Shown in pieces: positions 15,836 to 24,516 of a DNA stretch of 64,000 bases. Source of the stretch: Gemmatimonadota bacterium (GTDB lineage Bacteria; Gemmatimonadota; Gemmatimonadetes; Gemmatimonadales; GWC2-71-9); the NCBI GenBank assembly GCA_027294455.1, contig JAPULZ010000068.1, forward strand, positions 1 to 64,000. Direction: 5' to 3'. Within the stretch, counting starts at the first letter, position 1. Every line of letters begins with the position of its first letter. The notes beneath the pieces are model-generated. The model was not told the DNA's origin. It made no database searches and saw only the letters and a list, made by a program, of their open reading frames with translations. The position numbers were made by a program, and so were the translations under genes.

Positions 15836-17047
15836 ATGAACAATCAAATCGCCATCGCCATCGGGCTCGCCGCAGGCCTGCTCTTCGGACTCCTGGCCGC
15901 CGCTACAGGCTCGTCCACGTTGACGAACATGGCCACCAGCGTGCAACCCATCGGCACGGCGTTCGTGAACCTCGTGCGCATGGTGGTCATCCCGCTCGTG
16001 GCCACCACCATTTTCACCGGCGTGGCGGGGCTCGGCGATCCCAAGAAGCTTGGCAAGCTCGGCGGCTCCACCTTGGCGTTCTTCTGGTCCACCACGTTCA
16101 TCGCCATCATGATTGGCATGGCGGTGATGAAGCTGGCCCTGATCGTGGCACCCGTCACCGTGCAGTTGATCCCGGCTGGCGAGGCGGCGCAAGAGCTTCC
16201 GTCGACCATGGACTTCCTGCTCGGCTTGATTCCGTCCAATCCGTTCGAGAGCGCGGCCAACGGAGCGCTGTTGCCCCTCATCGTGTTCATGGTGCTCTTC
16301 GGCACCGCGGCCGGCACCCTCGAGGACCGATACCGTACGCCCCTCTTGAATCTGGCCGAGGCGGTGACGACCACCCTCATCAAGCTCGTGCGCTGGATTT
16401 TGTGGACCGCACCCGTGGGCGTGTTTGCACTGGCCGCGCCGATGACGGCCACGTCGGGCATCGCCATGTTGCAAAACCTCGCCGTGTTCGTGATCGCCGT
16501 GGCGGTCGGCCTCTTCATCTTCGTGGCAGTCGTGTACCTGCCATGCGTCGTGTTCCTGGGCGGGATGAACCTCAAGCGGTTCATCGAAGGCAGCTCGGAA
16601 CCGGTGATCATCGCCACTGGTGCCACCAGCTCCGCGGCGGCACTCCCGGCAATGCTGGAGCAGGGACAGGCCAAGCTCGGCGTGTCACGCGCCGTGGCGG
16701 GCCTCGTCTACTCAATGGGCGCCGCCATCGGCCGCGGCGGGAGCGCGCTGTTTCAGGGCACCGCGGTCATCTTCCTCGCCGCCCTGTACGGCGTATCCCT
16801 CAACCCGGCCGTCATCGTCTCGGCCATCATCGCCGTGTTTCTCGTGTCGATGACGGTAGCGGGGGTGCCGAGTGCGAGCCTCGTGACATTGGCTCCCGCA
16901 CTCGACGTGGCCGGCGTACCGTTCTCCGGCTTGGCCGTCCTCTTCGGCATCGACCGGATCCCCGACATGCTGCGCACCGCCGTCAACGTCACGGGACACA
17001 TGACCACGTCCGTCGTGGTGGAGAAGCAGATCGCGCAAGTGCAGTGA
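15836..17047 (+). CDS. Dicarboxylate/amino acid:cation symporter (DAACS)
   Basis: A 403-aa inner-membrane transporter of the GltP/DctA family. Eight transmembrane helices and two re-entrant hairpins are visible: the serine-rich HP1 (TSSAAALPAML) and HP2 (GVPSASLV). Helix 8 carries DMLRTAVNVTGH. Asp, Arg, Thr and Asn of the substrate/sodium site are kept, but the final position is His where archaeal GltPh has Asp (NVTGD). This could change the coupling ion. The substrate is probably glutamate, aspartate or a C4-dicarboxylate. It overlaps the DUF2784 gene by four bases (GTGA). Confidence 0.9.
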   Translation: MNNQIAIAIGLAAGLLFGLLAAATGSSTLTNMATSVQPIGTAFVNLVRMVVIPLVATTIFTGVAGLGDPKKLGKLGGSTLAFFWSTTFIAIMIGMAVMKLALIVAPVTVQLIPAGEAAQELPSTMDFLLGLIPSNPFESAANGALLPLIVFMVLFGTAAGTLEDRYRTPLLNLAEAVTTTLIKLVRWILWTAPVGVFALAAPMTATSGIAMLQNLAVFVIAVAVGLFIFVAVVYLPCVVFLGGMNLKRFIEGSSEPVIIATGATSSAAALPAMLEQGQAKLGVSRAVAGLVYSMGAAIGRGGSALFQGTAVIFLAALYGVSLNPAVIVSAIIAVFLVSMTVAGVPSASLVTLAPALDVAGVPFSGLAVLFGIDRIPDMLRTAVNVTGHMTTSVVVEKQIAQVQ

Positions 17048-17442
17048 TATTTCGTCTCGGCGCCGATTTCGTCGTCCTCATCCATTTCTCGTTCGTCGTG
17101 TTCGTGGTGGTGGGCGGATTTGCTGCGTTGCGATGGCCAAAGCTGATCTATCTGCATGTTCCGGCGGCGCTGTGGGGCGCGTGGATCGAGTTGGCGGGAT
17201 GGATTTGCCCCCTGACACCACTGGAGAATCACCTGCGCCAGCTGGCGGGGGACTCTGGATACGCCGGAGGATTCATCGAGCATCACATCACGGACGTGCT
17301 GTACCCCCGGGGCTTGACCACGCAAATTCAAGTCATGCTGGGAATCGCCGTCGTAGCCGTGAACGCCGTGGCCTATGGTCTGTACATCCGCCGCCGCCGT
17401 CACCAATCCACCGCTGAACCGAAAGCCGATGCCGCAGAATAA
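17044..17442 (+). CDS. DUF2784 family membrane protein
   Basis: A 132-aa protein with three or four transmembrane segments and the DUF2784 hallmarks: N-terminal ADFVVLIHFSFVVFVV, the KLIYLHVPAALWGAWIELAGWICPLTPLE core, and a short C-terminal tail. Function unknown. The start is GTG at 17044, sharing GTGA with the symporter stop, so translation is probably coupled. The same frame is open far upstream inside the symporter but codes nothing recognisable there. Confidence 0.82.
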   Translation: MIFRLGADFVVLIHFSFVVFVVVGGFAALRWPKLIYLHVPAALWGAWIELAGWICPLTPLENHLRQLAGDSGYAGGFIEHHITDVLYPRGLTTQIQVMLGIAVVAVNAVAYGLYIRRRRHQSTAEPKADAAE

Positions 17443-19282
17443 CTCCACCATCACACCGCTCATTCCTCGAGAGATCCTGTTCGGCAATCCAACCAAGGCC
17501 AATCCTCAGATTGCACCCGACGGCACGCGCATGGCATATCTCGCGCCCGTGGACGACGTGCTGAACGTCTGGGTAGGCGAGATCGACGGTGACGAGTACC
17601 GGCCGGTGACGAGCGATCGGGAGCGCGGTGTCCGGGTGTACTTCTGGGCCTACGACGGGGAGACGATCTACTACCTCCAGGACGTGGGGGGCAACGAGGA
17701 CTGGAGCCTCTACGCAACCGACATTCACACCGCCGACACCAGGCATCTCACGCCGGTCGACGAGGTGCAGGTGCAGATCCTGGCCTACCGCAAGCAGTTT
17801 CCCAACGAGATGATCCTGGCGATGAACCGAGACGATCCCTCCAGACACGACGCCTATCATCTCGATCTCACGACACACGAACTGCAGAAGATCGCCGAAA
17901 ACCCGGGGAACGTCACCACCTGGGTCACCGACGCCGCCTTGCAGGTGCGGGGCGCCCATGCGGCGACGGCGGATGGGGGATTCGAGCTCCTGATTCGGGA
18001 GACCGTGGCCGACGACTGGACCACCCTCGTCACGTGGCACGCTGAAGACGGTCTCGGTAGCGGGCCCGTGGGCTTCACGGGAGACGGCAAGGCGATCTAT
18101 CTGTCCGACTCCCGCCACGCCAACGCCGCGCGGCTCGTCAAGATGGAAATCGAGAGCGGCGCGGTGGAGGTGCTGGCGGAAGACCCCGACTACGACGCCG
18201 ACGACGTCATCATCCATCCGGACACCCGGGAGGTGCAGGCCGTGGGGTTCACCCGGGCCCGGCGGGAGTGGCTCGTGCTGGACGAGACGATCGAGGACGA
18301 TCTCGCGGCGATCCGCCGGCTGAACCCGGGCGACTTCTCCCTGGAAGATCGTACCGCGGCGGACGATCGCTGGTTGGTCGGCTTCAATCGCGACGTGGAT
18401 TCGGTTTCGTTCTACACATTCGATCGAGCCACCAAGCAAGGGCAGTTCCTGTTCCATACCAGACCGCAACTCGCCGAGGCGGATCTGGCGCCGATGGAGC
18501 CGATTGCATTCGCCTCCCGGGACGGCCTCACCATTCACGGATACCTTACCCGTCCGCCAGGGTCCGCCGGTGAATGCCTCCCCATGGTGCTCAACGTGCA
18601 CGGGGGCCCGTGGCACCGCGACGCGTGGGGGTACGACCCGGAGGCGCAGTGGCTCGCGAATCGGGGGTACGCGTGCCTACAAGTGAACTTCCGCGGCTCC
18701 ACCGGATACGGCAAAGCGTTCCTCAACGCCGGCGATCACGAGTGGGGCGGCCGGATGCACGACGATCTCCTCGACGCCGTGGATTTCGCCGTCAAAGAGG
18801 GGTGGGCCGATCGGGACCGCATCGCCATCTTTGGCGGGTCCTATGGCGGCTACGCTGCCCTGGTGGGTGCGACGTTCACGCCGGACGTGTTCCGCTGCGC
18901 CGTGGACATCGTGGGGCCCAGTAACTTGCTCACCTTCATCAATACGGTGCCCGCTTACTGGGAAGCGCTACTCGAGATGCTCTACCGGCGCGTGGGACAT
19001 CCGGAGAGGGACGAGGCCTTTCTACGCGAACGATCGCCCCTGTTCCACGTGGACAACATCAAGATCCCCATGTTGATCGCCCAGGGCGCCAACGATCCAC
19101 GCGTGAAGCAGGCCGAATCGGAGCAGATCGTCCAGGCCATGCGGGACAAGCACATCGATCACGAGTACCTGCTGTTTCCGGACGAGGGCCACGGATTCGC
19201 GAAGCCGGAAAATCGCCTGCGGTTCTACGCCGTGGCGGAAAAATTTCTGGCCAGGCATCTGGGCGGCCGGTGCGAGGACTGA
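17429..19282 (+). CDS. S9 family peptidase (acylaminoacyl-peptidase-like)
   Basis: A 617-aa serine peptidase. Residues ~20-350 form a WD40-like beta-propeller of the prolyl oligopeptidase group, and ~360-615 the alpha/beta-hydrolase domain: oxyanion HGGPWHRD, nucleophile Ser in GGSYGGYAAL, Asp in GANDPRV, His in DEGHGF. No signal peptide is seen, so it is probably cytoplasmic, trimming oligopeptides. ATG 17429 is preferred because GNPTKANPQIAPDG (the propeller start) follows soon after. It overlaps the DUF2784 gene by 14 bases and the next gene by one. Confidence 0.92.
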   Translation: MPQNNSTITPLIPREILFGNPTKANPQIAPDGTRMAYLAPVDDVLNVWVGEIDGDEYRPVTSDRERGVRVYFWAYDGETIYYLQDVGGNEDWSLYATDIHTADTRHLTPVDEVQVQILAYRKQFPNEMILAMNRDDPSRHDAYHLDLTTHELQKIAENPGNVTTWVTDAALQVRGAHAATADGGFELLIRETVADDWTTLVTWHAEDGLGSGPVGFTGDGKAIYLSDSRHANAARLVKMEIESGAVEVLAEDPDYDADDVIIHPDTREVQAVGFTRARREWLVLDETIEDDLAAIRRLNPGDFSLEDRTAADDRWLVGFNRDVDSVSFYTFDRATKQGQFLFHTRPQLAEADLAPMEPIAFASRDGLTIHGYLTRPPGSAGECLPMVLNVHGGPWHRDAWGYDPEAQWLANRGYACLQVNFRGSTGYGKAFLNAGDHEWGGRMHDDLLDAVDFAVKEGWADRDRIAIFGGSYGGYAALVGATFTPDVFRCAVDIVGPSNLLTFINTVPAYWEALLEMLYRRVGHPERDEAFLRERSPLFHVDNIKIPMLIAQGANDPRVKQAESEQIVQAMRDKHIDHEYLLFPDEGHGFAKPENRLRFYAVAEKFLARHLGGRCED

Positions 19283-19806
19283 TGCCCCGGCCCATTCATT
19301 ATATCTACTCGCGCCCGGGGAAGAGCGTCGGCACGTACGACCACCAGTTGATCGTCGACCATCCCGACCTCAAGATCATGCTCATGGAAGGCTACGACGG
19401 CGAGCCGTTGCGTATCGAGGGCGAAGCCGCAGTCGAGCCGGGTGCCTCACTGCTCTGGTTCGTGTTCCCGGGGGCGTGGCACGACATCGGGCGATTTCAC
19501 CTCGCCGATGGCACCTTCACCGGGTGGTACACCAACCTCTGCACTCCGGTGAAGATGGAAGGGGATACCTGGTCGAGTACCGACCTGTTTCTGGACCACT
19601 GGATGACGCCGGATGGCTTGCACGTGTGGCTCGACGAGGACGAGCTCCTCGGCGCCATCGATGCCGGCCATGTGAGCGAAGAAATGCAGCGGTTCATCGA
19701 AAAGGAACGGGCATTCATCCAGTCCAATCTGGATGTGGGCTCCTGGCCGCCGCCCATCGCCCTGGAATTCCGCCTGGAAGACGCGCGAGATCTGCTCGCT
19801 CCGTGA
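19282..19806 (+). CDS. DUF402 family protein
   Basis: A 174-aa protein of the DUF402/FomD-like group, a small beta-barrel with metal-dependent phosphatase or hydrolase activity in studied members. Diagnostic segments: GASLLWFVFPGAWHDIGRFH, TGWYTNLCTPVKM (with conserved W-Y-N) and STDLFLDHWMTPDG (conserved D-L-x-L-D). The residues that hold divalent metal appear intact. It starts at ATG 19282 within TGATG, one base into the S9 stop, with GAGG upstream, so the two are translationally coupled. Confidence 0.78.
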   Translation: MPRPIHYIYSRPGKSVGTYDHQLIVDHPDLKIMLMEGYDGEPLRIEGEAAVEPGASLLWFVFPGAWHDIGRFHLADGTFTGWYTNLCTPVKMEGDTWSSTDLFLDHWMTPDGLHVWLDEDELLGAIDAGHVSEEMQRFIEKERAFIQSNLDVGSWPPPIALEFRLEDARDLLAP

Positions 19807-19810
19807 TCGC

Positions 19811-20518
19811 CTACTCCTCCCGGTCGTCGCCCCGGGGTTTCGCCGCCGCCAAAATTCGCTCGTCGTAATAATCCAGCTTGTGGAGCGGCATGACGACGCC
19901 CGACAGGATGTTGAGCAGGTGTGCGCTGATCCGCTTGTAGAAGCGCGTGCCCATGACCACCGCCGTCGTCGTCGACGCGTCGTAGTCGCTGCTGGCGATG
20001 CGATTGATCAAACGGTCCAGCCGCGCATTCATGTCGCGGCCCTGGCGAATCAACTCCACGGCCTCCTCGACGTCCGAGTTGTCGAACACTTCCGACACGG
20101 AGGCAAAGGTGGTCTCCACGCCGGCACGTATTTCCTTGAGCTCCGCGACGATCTCGTCGTCTGGCAACGTGGCGCCGGAGACGTCCCTGATTTCGGCGAG
20201 ATTCTTGGCGTAGTCACCAATCCGTTCAACGTCCTTCACGAGGCTCATCAGCAACAGGCTGTACGGCACGTCGGCCGAATGGCCACCCACTGATAGGTGG
20301 GCGATGACTTGCTTGCGGATCTTTCGCTCCAGCTTGTTGACCTTCACGTCCTGCTTGTAGATGGCGGTCCGCTCATCGGGAGTCGGCGGATCGTCGAAGA
20401 AGCACTTGCCGGCCGTCACCGTCAGGTCTCTCGTGAGCTTGAGCATCTTGTTGAAGTTGTCGCCCGGTCTGCGAAGCGGAATGTTTCCGCTCAAGATCTT
20501 GATCAGATCGCGTAGCAT
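19811..20518 (-). CDS. PhoU-domain / DUF47-like regulator
   Basis: A 235-aa all-helical protein of the PhoU family. A PhoU repeat is seen in residues ~20-120 (TAIYKQDVKVNKLERKIRKQVIAHL, then SLVKDVERIGDYAKNLAEI, the metal-binding ERIGDxxxN motif). The second half (~120-215) is a weaker PhoU repeat, DYYDE being the last motif. It follows nptA by 19 bases, and PhoU proteins modulate phosphate transport, so it probably controls the adjacent Na/Pi carrier. A 3-base gap separates its end from the convergent DUF402 gene. Confidence 0.82.
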   Translation of the reverse strand: MLRDLIKILSGNIPLRRPGDNFNKMLKLTRDLTVTAGKCFFDDPPTPDERTAIYKQDVKVNKLERKIRKQVIAHLSVGGHSADVPYSLLLMSLVKDVERIGDYAKNLAEIRDVSGATLPDDEIVAELKEIRAGVETTFASVSEVFDNSDVEEAVELIRQGRDMNARLDRLINRIASSDYDASTTTAVVMGTRFYKRISAHLLNILSGVVMPLHKLDYYDERILAAAKPRGDDREE

Positions 20519-20537
20519 AGTACTTTCTGCCCTCAGA

Positions 20538-21707
20538 CTAACCGAAAAGGATGTTCAGAAACGCCAACGCTCCCGGCAGTCCGTAAAAGAGTACAACGAC
20601 GTAAACCAGCGCCCACTTGCGGGACTCGACTGCAATGTCGGCCAGCTTCCGGGCAGCCGCCAGCGGAATGTTGCGAATGGCCTCGACGGGATACACCAGC
20701 AAGGTGCCGCTCAGATTGAATAATAGGTGCACCAACGCAATCGTGAGCCCCGCCTCGGCGTTTTGATCCGTGGCGGCCAGCGCGGCCAGCAGTGCGGTAA
20801 CCGTGGTCCCGATGTTGGCCCCCATGGTGATGGGAAACGCCTGTCGCAACGAGAGGATGCCGGCGCCTGCCAACGGCACCAACAACGACGTGGTGATGGA
20901 GCTCGACTGGACCATCACCGTGACCACGACGCCCACGATCATGGCCATCACGGCGTGCTGTTTGAACGTCCGGGAAACGACGGCTTCGACCCGCCCCACC
21001 ATGGCCACCCGCATCACCTTCACAATGAGCAGCAACGCCACGAAGATGAGCACCCCACTGGCGAGGATGTAGACGAGGGCGCCGAAGCCGGTCGTGCCGA
21101 ACACGGCGTCGATGGCCGCCTTCATCGGTGCGCTGCCGGCCTTGATGGCGCCCTTGATGGGACTGTCGTAGGTCGCACCGCCGAAGCTGCCGATGAGCTG
21201 CACCAACATCGTGGCCGTCTTTCGTAGATACCCGGTGAGGAGCTCCAGTGGGAGCAACACCGCCACGGCGAGGTAATTGAAGAAATCATGGCACGTCGCC
21301 ACGGCGAATGCGCGGCGGAACTCTTCCTTACGTCCCATGTGAGCCAACGACGCGATGGTGTTGGTGACGGTCGTGCCGATGTTGGCCCCCATGATCATGG
21401 GAACCGCGTTGATCACGGGAAGGGGGTTGTCTGGTGCGGCCACCAAGCCCACGATGGTGGCCGTCGTGACGGAGGAGCTCTGTACCAGCGTGGTGGCCAG
21501 AATCCCCACGATGAGCCCCATGAAGGGGTTCTCCGTGGCGGCAAAGAACGAATCCAGCAACCCTTCGCCCAGGGATTGGAATCCCTTGCCGAGCCCGTTG
21601 ACGCCGACCAGAAAGATGTAAAGAAGAAGCAATACCTCCGCCCCGCGAACCAGCGGATGCTTGAGCCACGAAGGCGGCGCCTGCGTGGATACCGGGGCAG
21701 AACTCAT
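20538..21707 (-). CDS. Na+/phosphate cotransporter (NptA/PF02690)
   Basis: A 389-aa inner-membrane carrier. Two inverted Na/Pi cotransporter repeats each hold the QSSS motif (VQSSSVTTATI and VQSSSITTSLL), followed by MGANIGTTVTN and MGANIGTTVTALL. These repeats are the family's transport core. It has eight or more transmembrane helices. ATG 21707 is used; TTG 21746 with GAGG four bases upstream would add 13 polar residues and cannot be excluded. It forms an operon with the PhoU-like gene and diverges from the mutasome cassette. Confidence 0.9.
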   Translation of the reverse strand: MSSAPVSTQAPPSWLKHPLVRGAEVLLLLYIFLVGVNGLGKGFQSLGEGLLDSFFAATENPFMGLIVGILATTLVQSSSVTTATIVGLVAAPDNPLPVINAVPMIMGANIGTTVTNTIASLAHMGRKEEFRRAFAVATCHDFFNYLAVAVLLPLELLTGYLRKTATMLVQLIGSFGGATYDSPIKGAIKAGSAPMKAAIDAVFGTTGFGALVYILASGVLIFVALLLIVKVMRVAMVGRVEAVVSRTFKQHAVMAMIVGVVVTVMVQSSSITTSLLVPLAGAGILSLRQAFPITMGANIGTTVTALLAALAATDQNAEAGLTIALVHLLFNLSGTLLVYPVEAIRNIPLAAARKLADIAVESRKWALVYVVVLFYGLPGALAFLNILFG

Positions 21708-21863
21708 AGGGGCACTCTGGACGGAGCGATCGCGGTTGAAAACCAACGAGCCTCAGGGATGCGGCAGAAGTATCGTCCCATGACCTCGATGTAGCAAGCA
21801 GTCCATAGGCCCTTGTTTCCCAACGACTTCGAGGTTGCAAAACATTGCCGATCGCCCGGGCCA

Positions 21864-21894
21864 AAAGACGGTAAAGTCTTTTAAATCAAAGACA
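21864..21894. repeat. Alternating inverted repeats upstream of the mutasome operon
   Basis: AAAAGAC (21864-21870), GTCTTTT (21877-21883) and AAAGAC (21889-21894) form two overlapping inverted repeats in the gap between nptA and the zinc-ribbon gene. They fit a dimeric regulator's operator. No T tract in the proper place suggests termination. Which gene they serve is unclear. Confidence 0.4.
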
Positions 21895-21904
21895 TAAAGA
21901 AAAC

Positions 21905-21941
21905 TTGCTTCGGCATATTTTCGGTGTATATTCGGGGAATC
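21905..21941 (+). promoter_or_regulatory. Mutasome operon promoter with three 11-bp direct repeats
   Basis: TTGCTT (21905-21910) and TATATT (21927-21932) are 16 bases apart. Three copies of TTCGG begin at 21909, 21920 and 21931, each 11 bases after the last, covering the -35 edge, spacer and -10 region on one DNA face. A regulator bound here would block RNA polymerase. The expected start (near 21939) almost coincides with the ATG at 21942, so the mRNA may be leaderless. Confidence 0.55.
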
Positions 21942-22133
21942 ATGGCCGAAGAAACACCGAAACTCCGCCCTACCAGATACCTCCCTCGGCGGCCCTGTCA
22001 CAACCGGCCCCGCACGTACGGCGCACCCTCCCGGGGGCCGGGTGTCTGCTGGTGTCCGGATTGTGGCGGGCCCGTTTTTCCGGCTGCGGCGTGCTTTTCG
22101 TGTCCGTTCTGCGGCTGGGGACGCTGCGGCTGA
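21942..22133 (+). CDS. Small zinc-ribbon protein at head of mutasome operon
   Basis: A 63-aa basic peptide. The N-terminal half is Arg/Pro-rich (RPTRYLPRRP). The C-terminal half has CPDCGG and CPFCGWGRC, two CxxC knuckles that would bind zinc. It has its own promoter and is first in the radical SAM/ImuB/DnaE2 operon (18 bases to the next gene). Role unknown; a DNA- or RNA-contacting accessory is inferred from its charge and zinc ribbon. Start at ATG 21942, perhaps leaderless. Confidence 0.55.
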   Translation: MAEETPKLRPTRYLPRRPCHNRPRTYGAPSRGPGVCWCPDCGGPVFPAAACFSCPFCGWGRCG

Positions 22134-22151
22134 GCCGCACGAGCACACACG

Positions 22152-23222
22152 GTGATTCAAACCGAAATGTTCCGCCTCCCACCCGTAGTGTCGCCACGAC
22201 CCGCGTTGCGCATCCTCGATACGCGCAAACGCGGAGCGACCTTCGTGGAGCACCGCATCAAGACCCTGGTGAACTCTCCCGAGAGCACCGGCATGGGTTT
22301 CTGGTCCATCAATCCCTACGTGGGATGTGAATTCGGCTGTACCTACTGCTACGCACGTTACGCCCACCGCTACGTCATCGAGCGTGCCCACGGCAGCGGC
22401 AAGATCACCGATGACGAGTTGACGGAGTTCCGCCAATCGGCAAAATGGGAGGCGTTCGAGCAACACATCTTCGTCAAACAGCGAGCGTCCGTTCTCGCCG
22501 CACTCGAGCGGGATCTGTCCCGCATCAAATCACGCCAGGGCGGGCGGTCCTACCCCATCGTCATCGGCACGGCGACCGATCCCTACCAACCCGCCGAGCG
22601 AGCGTTTCACATCACCCGTACCGTGCTCGAACGTCTGGCGCACGAGTCGAATCTTTCCGTCGGCATCATCACCAAGAGTCCGACGATCTGTCAGGATATC
22701 GACGTGCTCCAAAAACTTGGACGGCGCAATCGCGTCAGTGTCTACATCTCGCTCATCACCACCGACCCCAAAATCATCCGTCTCTTCGAAGCGCGATCGC
22801 CGCTGCCCCACGTGCGGCTCAAGGCATTGAAGCGGCTGACCGATGCGGGCATCAACGCCGGGCTCATCGTGGCTCCCGTGTTGCCCGGCATTACCGATAC
22901 CGTGCCACAGATACGCGCGCTGGCCGGGGCATTGAAGAAGGCGGGAGGCCGGTTCGCCAATCCTTCACCACTCAGGCTCTATCCCGCTCTCCATAGCAAT
23001 TTCCTGCCGATCATCAAGGAGCATTTTCCGGAGTTGTACCCGAAGTACCGGCGGGCCTATCGGGGAACGGGGGCGGCACCCAGGAGCTACACCGACGCGA
23101 TCGTGAAGCGGTTTCGCCAGATCGCCCTGGAGTTCGATATCCCGGTGAAGGATCCGGTCATGGAGCGCGTGACGGGCCGGAGTAGCGGAGACCGGCGGCA
23201 GTTGAAGCTGTGGAATGGGTAA
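22152..23222 (+). CDS. SplB-like radical SAM protein
   Basis: A 356-aa radical SAM protein of the spore-photoproduct-lyase-related group (COG1533, Rv2578c/PA0069-like). It has the cluster motif C-x3-C-x2-C in CEFGCTYCYAR at residues ~56-66, followed by GTATDPYQPAE (the SAM-binding region) and VLPGITDT. Members of this family are linked to DNA repair, but only SplB itself has a proven substrate (a thymine dimer). It sits directly before imuB (8-base overlap), where ImuA is usually found in proteobacterial and actinobacterial cassettes. GTG start; ATG 22167 is possible. Confidence 0.85.
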   Translation: MIQTEMFRLPPVVSPRPALRILDTRKRGATFVEHRIKTLVNSPESTGMGFWSINPYVGCEFGCTYCYARYAHRYVIERAHGSGKITDDELTEFRQSAKWEAFEQHIFVKQRASVLAALERDLSRIKSRQGGRSYPIVIGTATDPYQPAERAFHITRTVLERLAHESNLSVGIITKSPTICQDIDVLQKLGRRNRVSVYISLITTDPKIIRLFEARSPLPHVRLKALKRLTDAGINAGLIVAPVLPGITDTVPQIRALAGALKKAGGRFANPSPLRLYPALHSNFLPIIKEHFPELYPKYRRAYRGTGAAPRSYTDAIVKRFRQIALEFDIPVKDPVMERVTGRSSGDRRQLKLWNG

Positions 23223-24516
23223 GGAGAATCGCTTTTCCAGCGAGCACGCGGTTTGCGTGTGGATTCCGCTTTTTGCGCTTCGCGCCGAAGAGCGGCGACG
23301 CCCCGAGCTTTGTGAGCAACCCACTGCCGTGTTGTCCGCCGAAGATACCAGGCGATTGTGGCGGGTCTCCCACCTGGCAAAACGCGCCGGCGTCACCCCG
23401 GGGATGACGGTGAGTCAATCCATCGGCCTCTGCGCGACACTCATCTTGTTGGAAGCCGATCCGGTGCATTACGACGAGTTGTTTTCCCGCATCGTCCTGG
23501 CGCTCAGCAACGTCAGCCCCGTGGTAGAGCCAGCCGAGCTCGGGCGGATCTATGTCGGTGTCGACGGACTGGAAAAATTGATCGGCGACCCGAAGAAGGT
23601 ACTGGCGATCATCGACGAGACATTGGGAAAAGCGTGGGGCGGCGAGCAGAAACGCCGGCGGTGGGGGCATAAGGGCAAGCAGGAGAGCGAATCGAAGCGG
23701 GGCGATATCGTGTGGCGGTTGGGTTGGGCGAAGGGCAAGTTCGCCAGCTGGGTCGCGGCGACACGAGCGAAGCCGGGAACGCCGGTCATCGTCACCGACG
23801 ATCGGCAAACCGCATTCCTGCAGCAACAGCGCATCGGGACGTTGCCTCTCGAGCCAGATACCCACCGCCGGCTCTGGCAGCTCGGCCTGCGAACGCTGAG
23901 CGATCTCACCACACTTCCCGAACAGGCGGTCGTGTCGCAATTCGGCCGCGAAGGCCGGCTGGCCTGGCGGCTCGCGGCGGGATTGATCGTCGAGCCGGTG
24001 ACGGGGCAGCAGGCGCCGCGAGTCATCCTGGCATCGATGGACTTTCCAACGCCCATTGCCGATCGGGGCATTCTCGCGAACACCATCAAGAAGCTGATCG
24101 ATCAAGCGCTCAATCATCCCCAGCGCATCGGGTGGCGGGTGCGTTCGGTGCGCGTCCTCGCCGCCCTCGAGCACGACTCCTCCTGGATGGTCGATGTGAC
24201 ACTCAAAGACCCATCCGCGGATCGGGACCATATCGCCGCGCCGCTCCTCACGAAGCTCGAACACGCCCCGCCTGGTGGCGGCATCGAACATCTTCTCGTG
24301 CAATTCACCGCGTTCGTTCGAGGCACGAAAGAACTCCAGCTATTCGCTCGCGACGCCGAAGCGGCGGCACGAACCGGCCGGCGGCACTCGCTGCGATGGG
24401 CGGCACATGAAATCAAGACGCGCCTGAGCCACCCCATGCTCCACAATGTCATCGAGGTGTATCCATGCTCGCGAATACCCGAGCGCCGCTACGCGCTAAT
24501 CGACTTCGACCCCTGA
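23215..24516 (+). CDS. imuB: ImuB, Y-family polymerase-like mutasome protein
   Basis: A 433-aa Y-family polymerase relative. The fingers/palm and little-finger layout is kept (WIPLFALRAEE, ... GRIYVGVDGLEKL, ... RTLSDLTTLPEQAV helix-hairpin-helix). The catalytic acids of DinB-type enzymes are missing: the first-strand Asp and the SxDE motif are replaced (IYVGVDG). ImuB proteins of this type are inactive hubs that join DnaE2 to the beta clamp; LPLEP-type segments could serve clamp contact but no clear QxxLF is seen. Translation starts at ATG 23215, inside the radical SAM gene. The stop falls earlier than in one-piece ImuB. Confidence 0.9.
   Translation: MGKENRFSSEHAVCVWIPLFALRAEERRRPELCEQPTAVLSAEDTRRLWRVSHLAKRAGVTPGMTVSQSIGLCATLILLEADPVHYDELFSRIVLALSNVSPVVEPAELGRIYVGVDGLEKLIGDPKKVLAIIDETLGKAWGGEQKRRRWGHKGKQESESKRGDIVWRLGWAKGKFASWVAATRAKPGTPVIVTDDRQTAFLQQQRIGTLPLEPDTHRRLWQLGLRTLSDLTTLPEQAVVSQFGREGRLAWRLAAGLIVEPVTGQQAPRVILASMDFPTPIADRGILANTIKKLIDQALNHPQRIGWRVRSVRVLAALEHDSSWMVDVTLKDPSADRDHIAAPLLTKLEHAPPGGGIEHLLVQFTAFVRGTKELQLFARDAEAAARTGRRHSLRWAAHEIKTRLSHPMLHNVIEVYPCSRIPERRYALIDFDP

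Noticed and set aside
16402-17040. Long Arg/His-rich frame inside the symporter gene, in frame with DUF2784
   Set aside because: It is a shadow of the symporter; only the part after GTG 17044 has membrane-protein character.
21753-22466. Large minus-strand frame over the mutasome leader region
   Set aside because: Low-complexity translation, opposite to the well-supported radical SAM gene; a GC-rich shadow.
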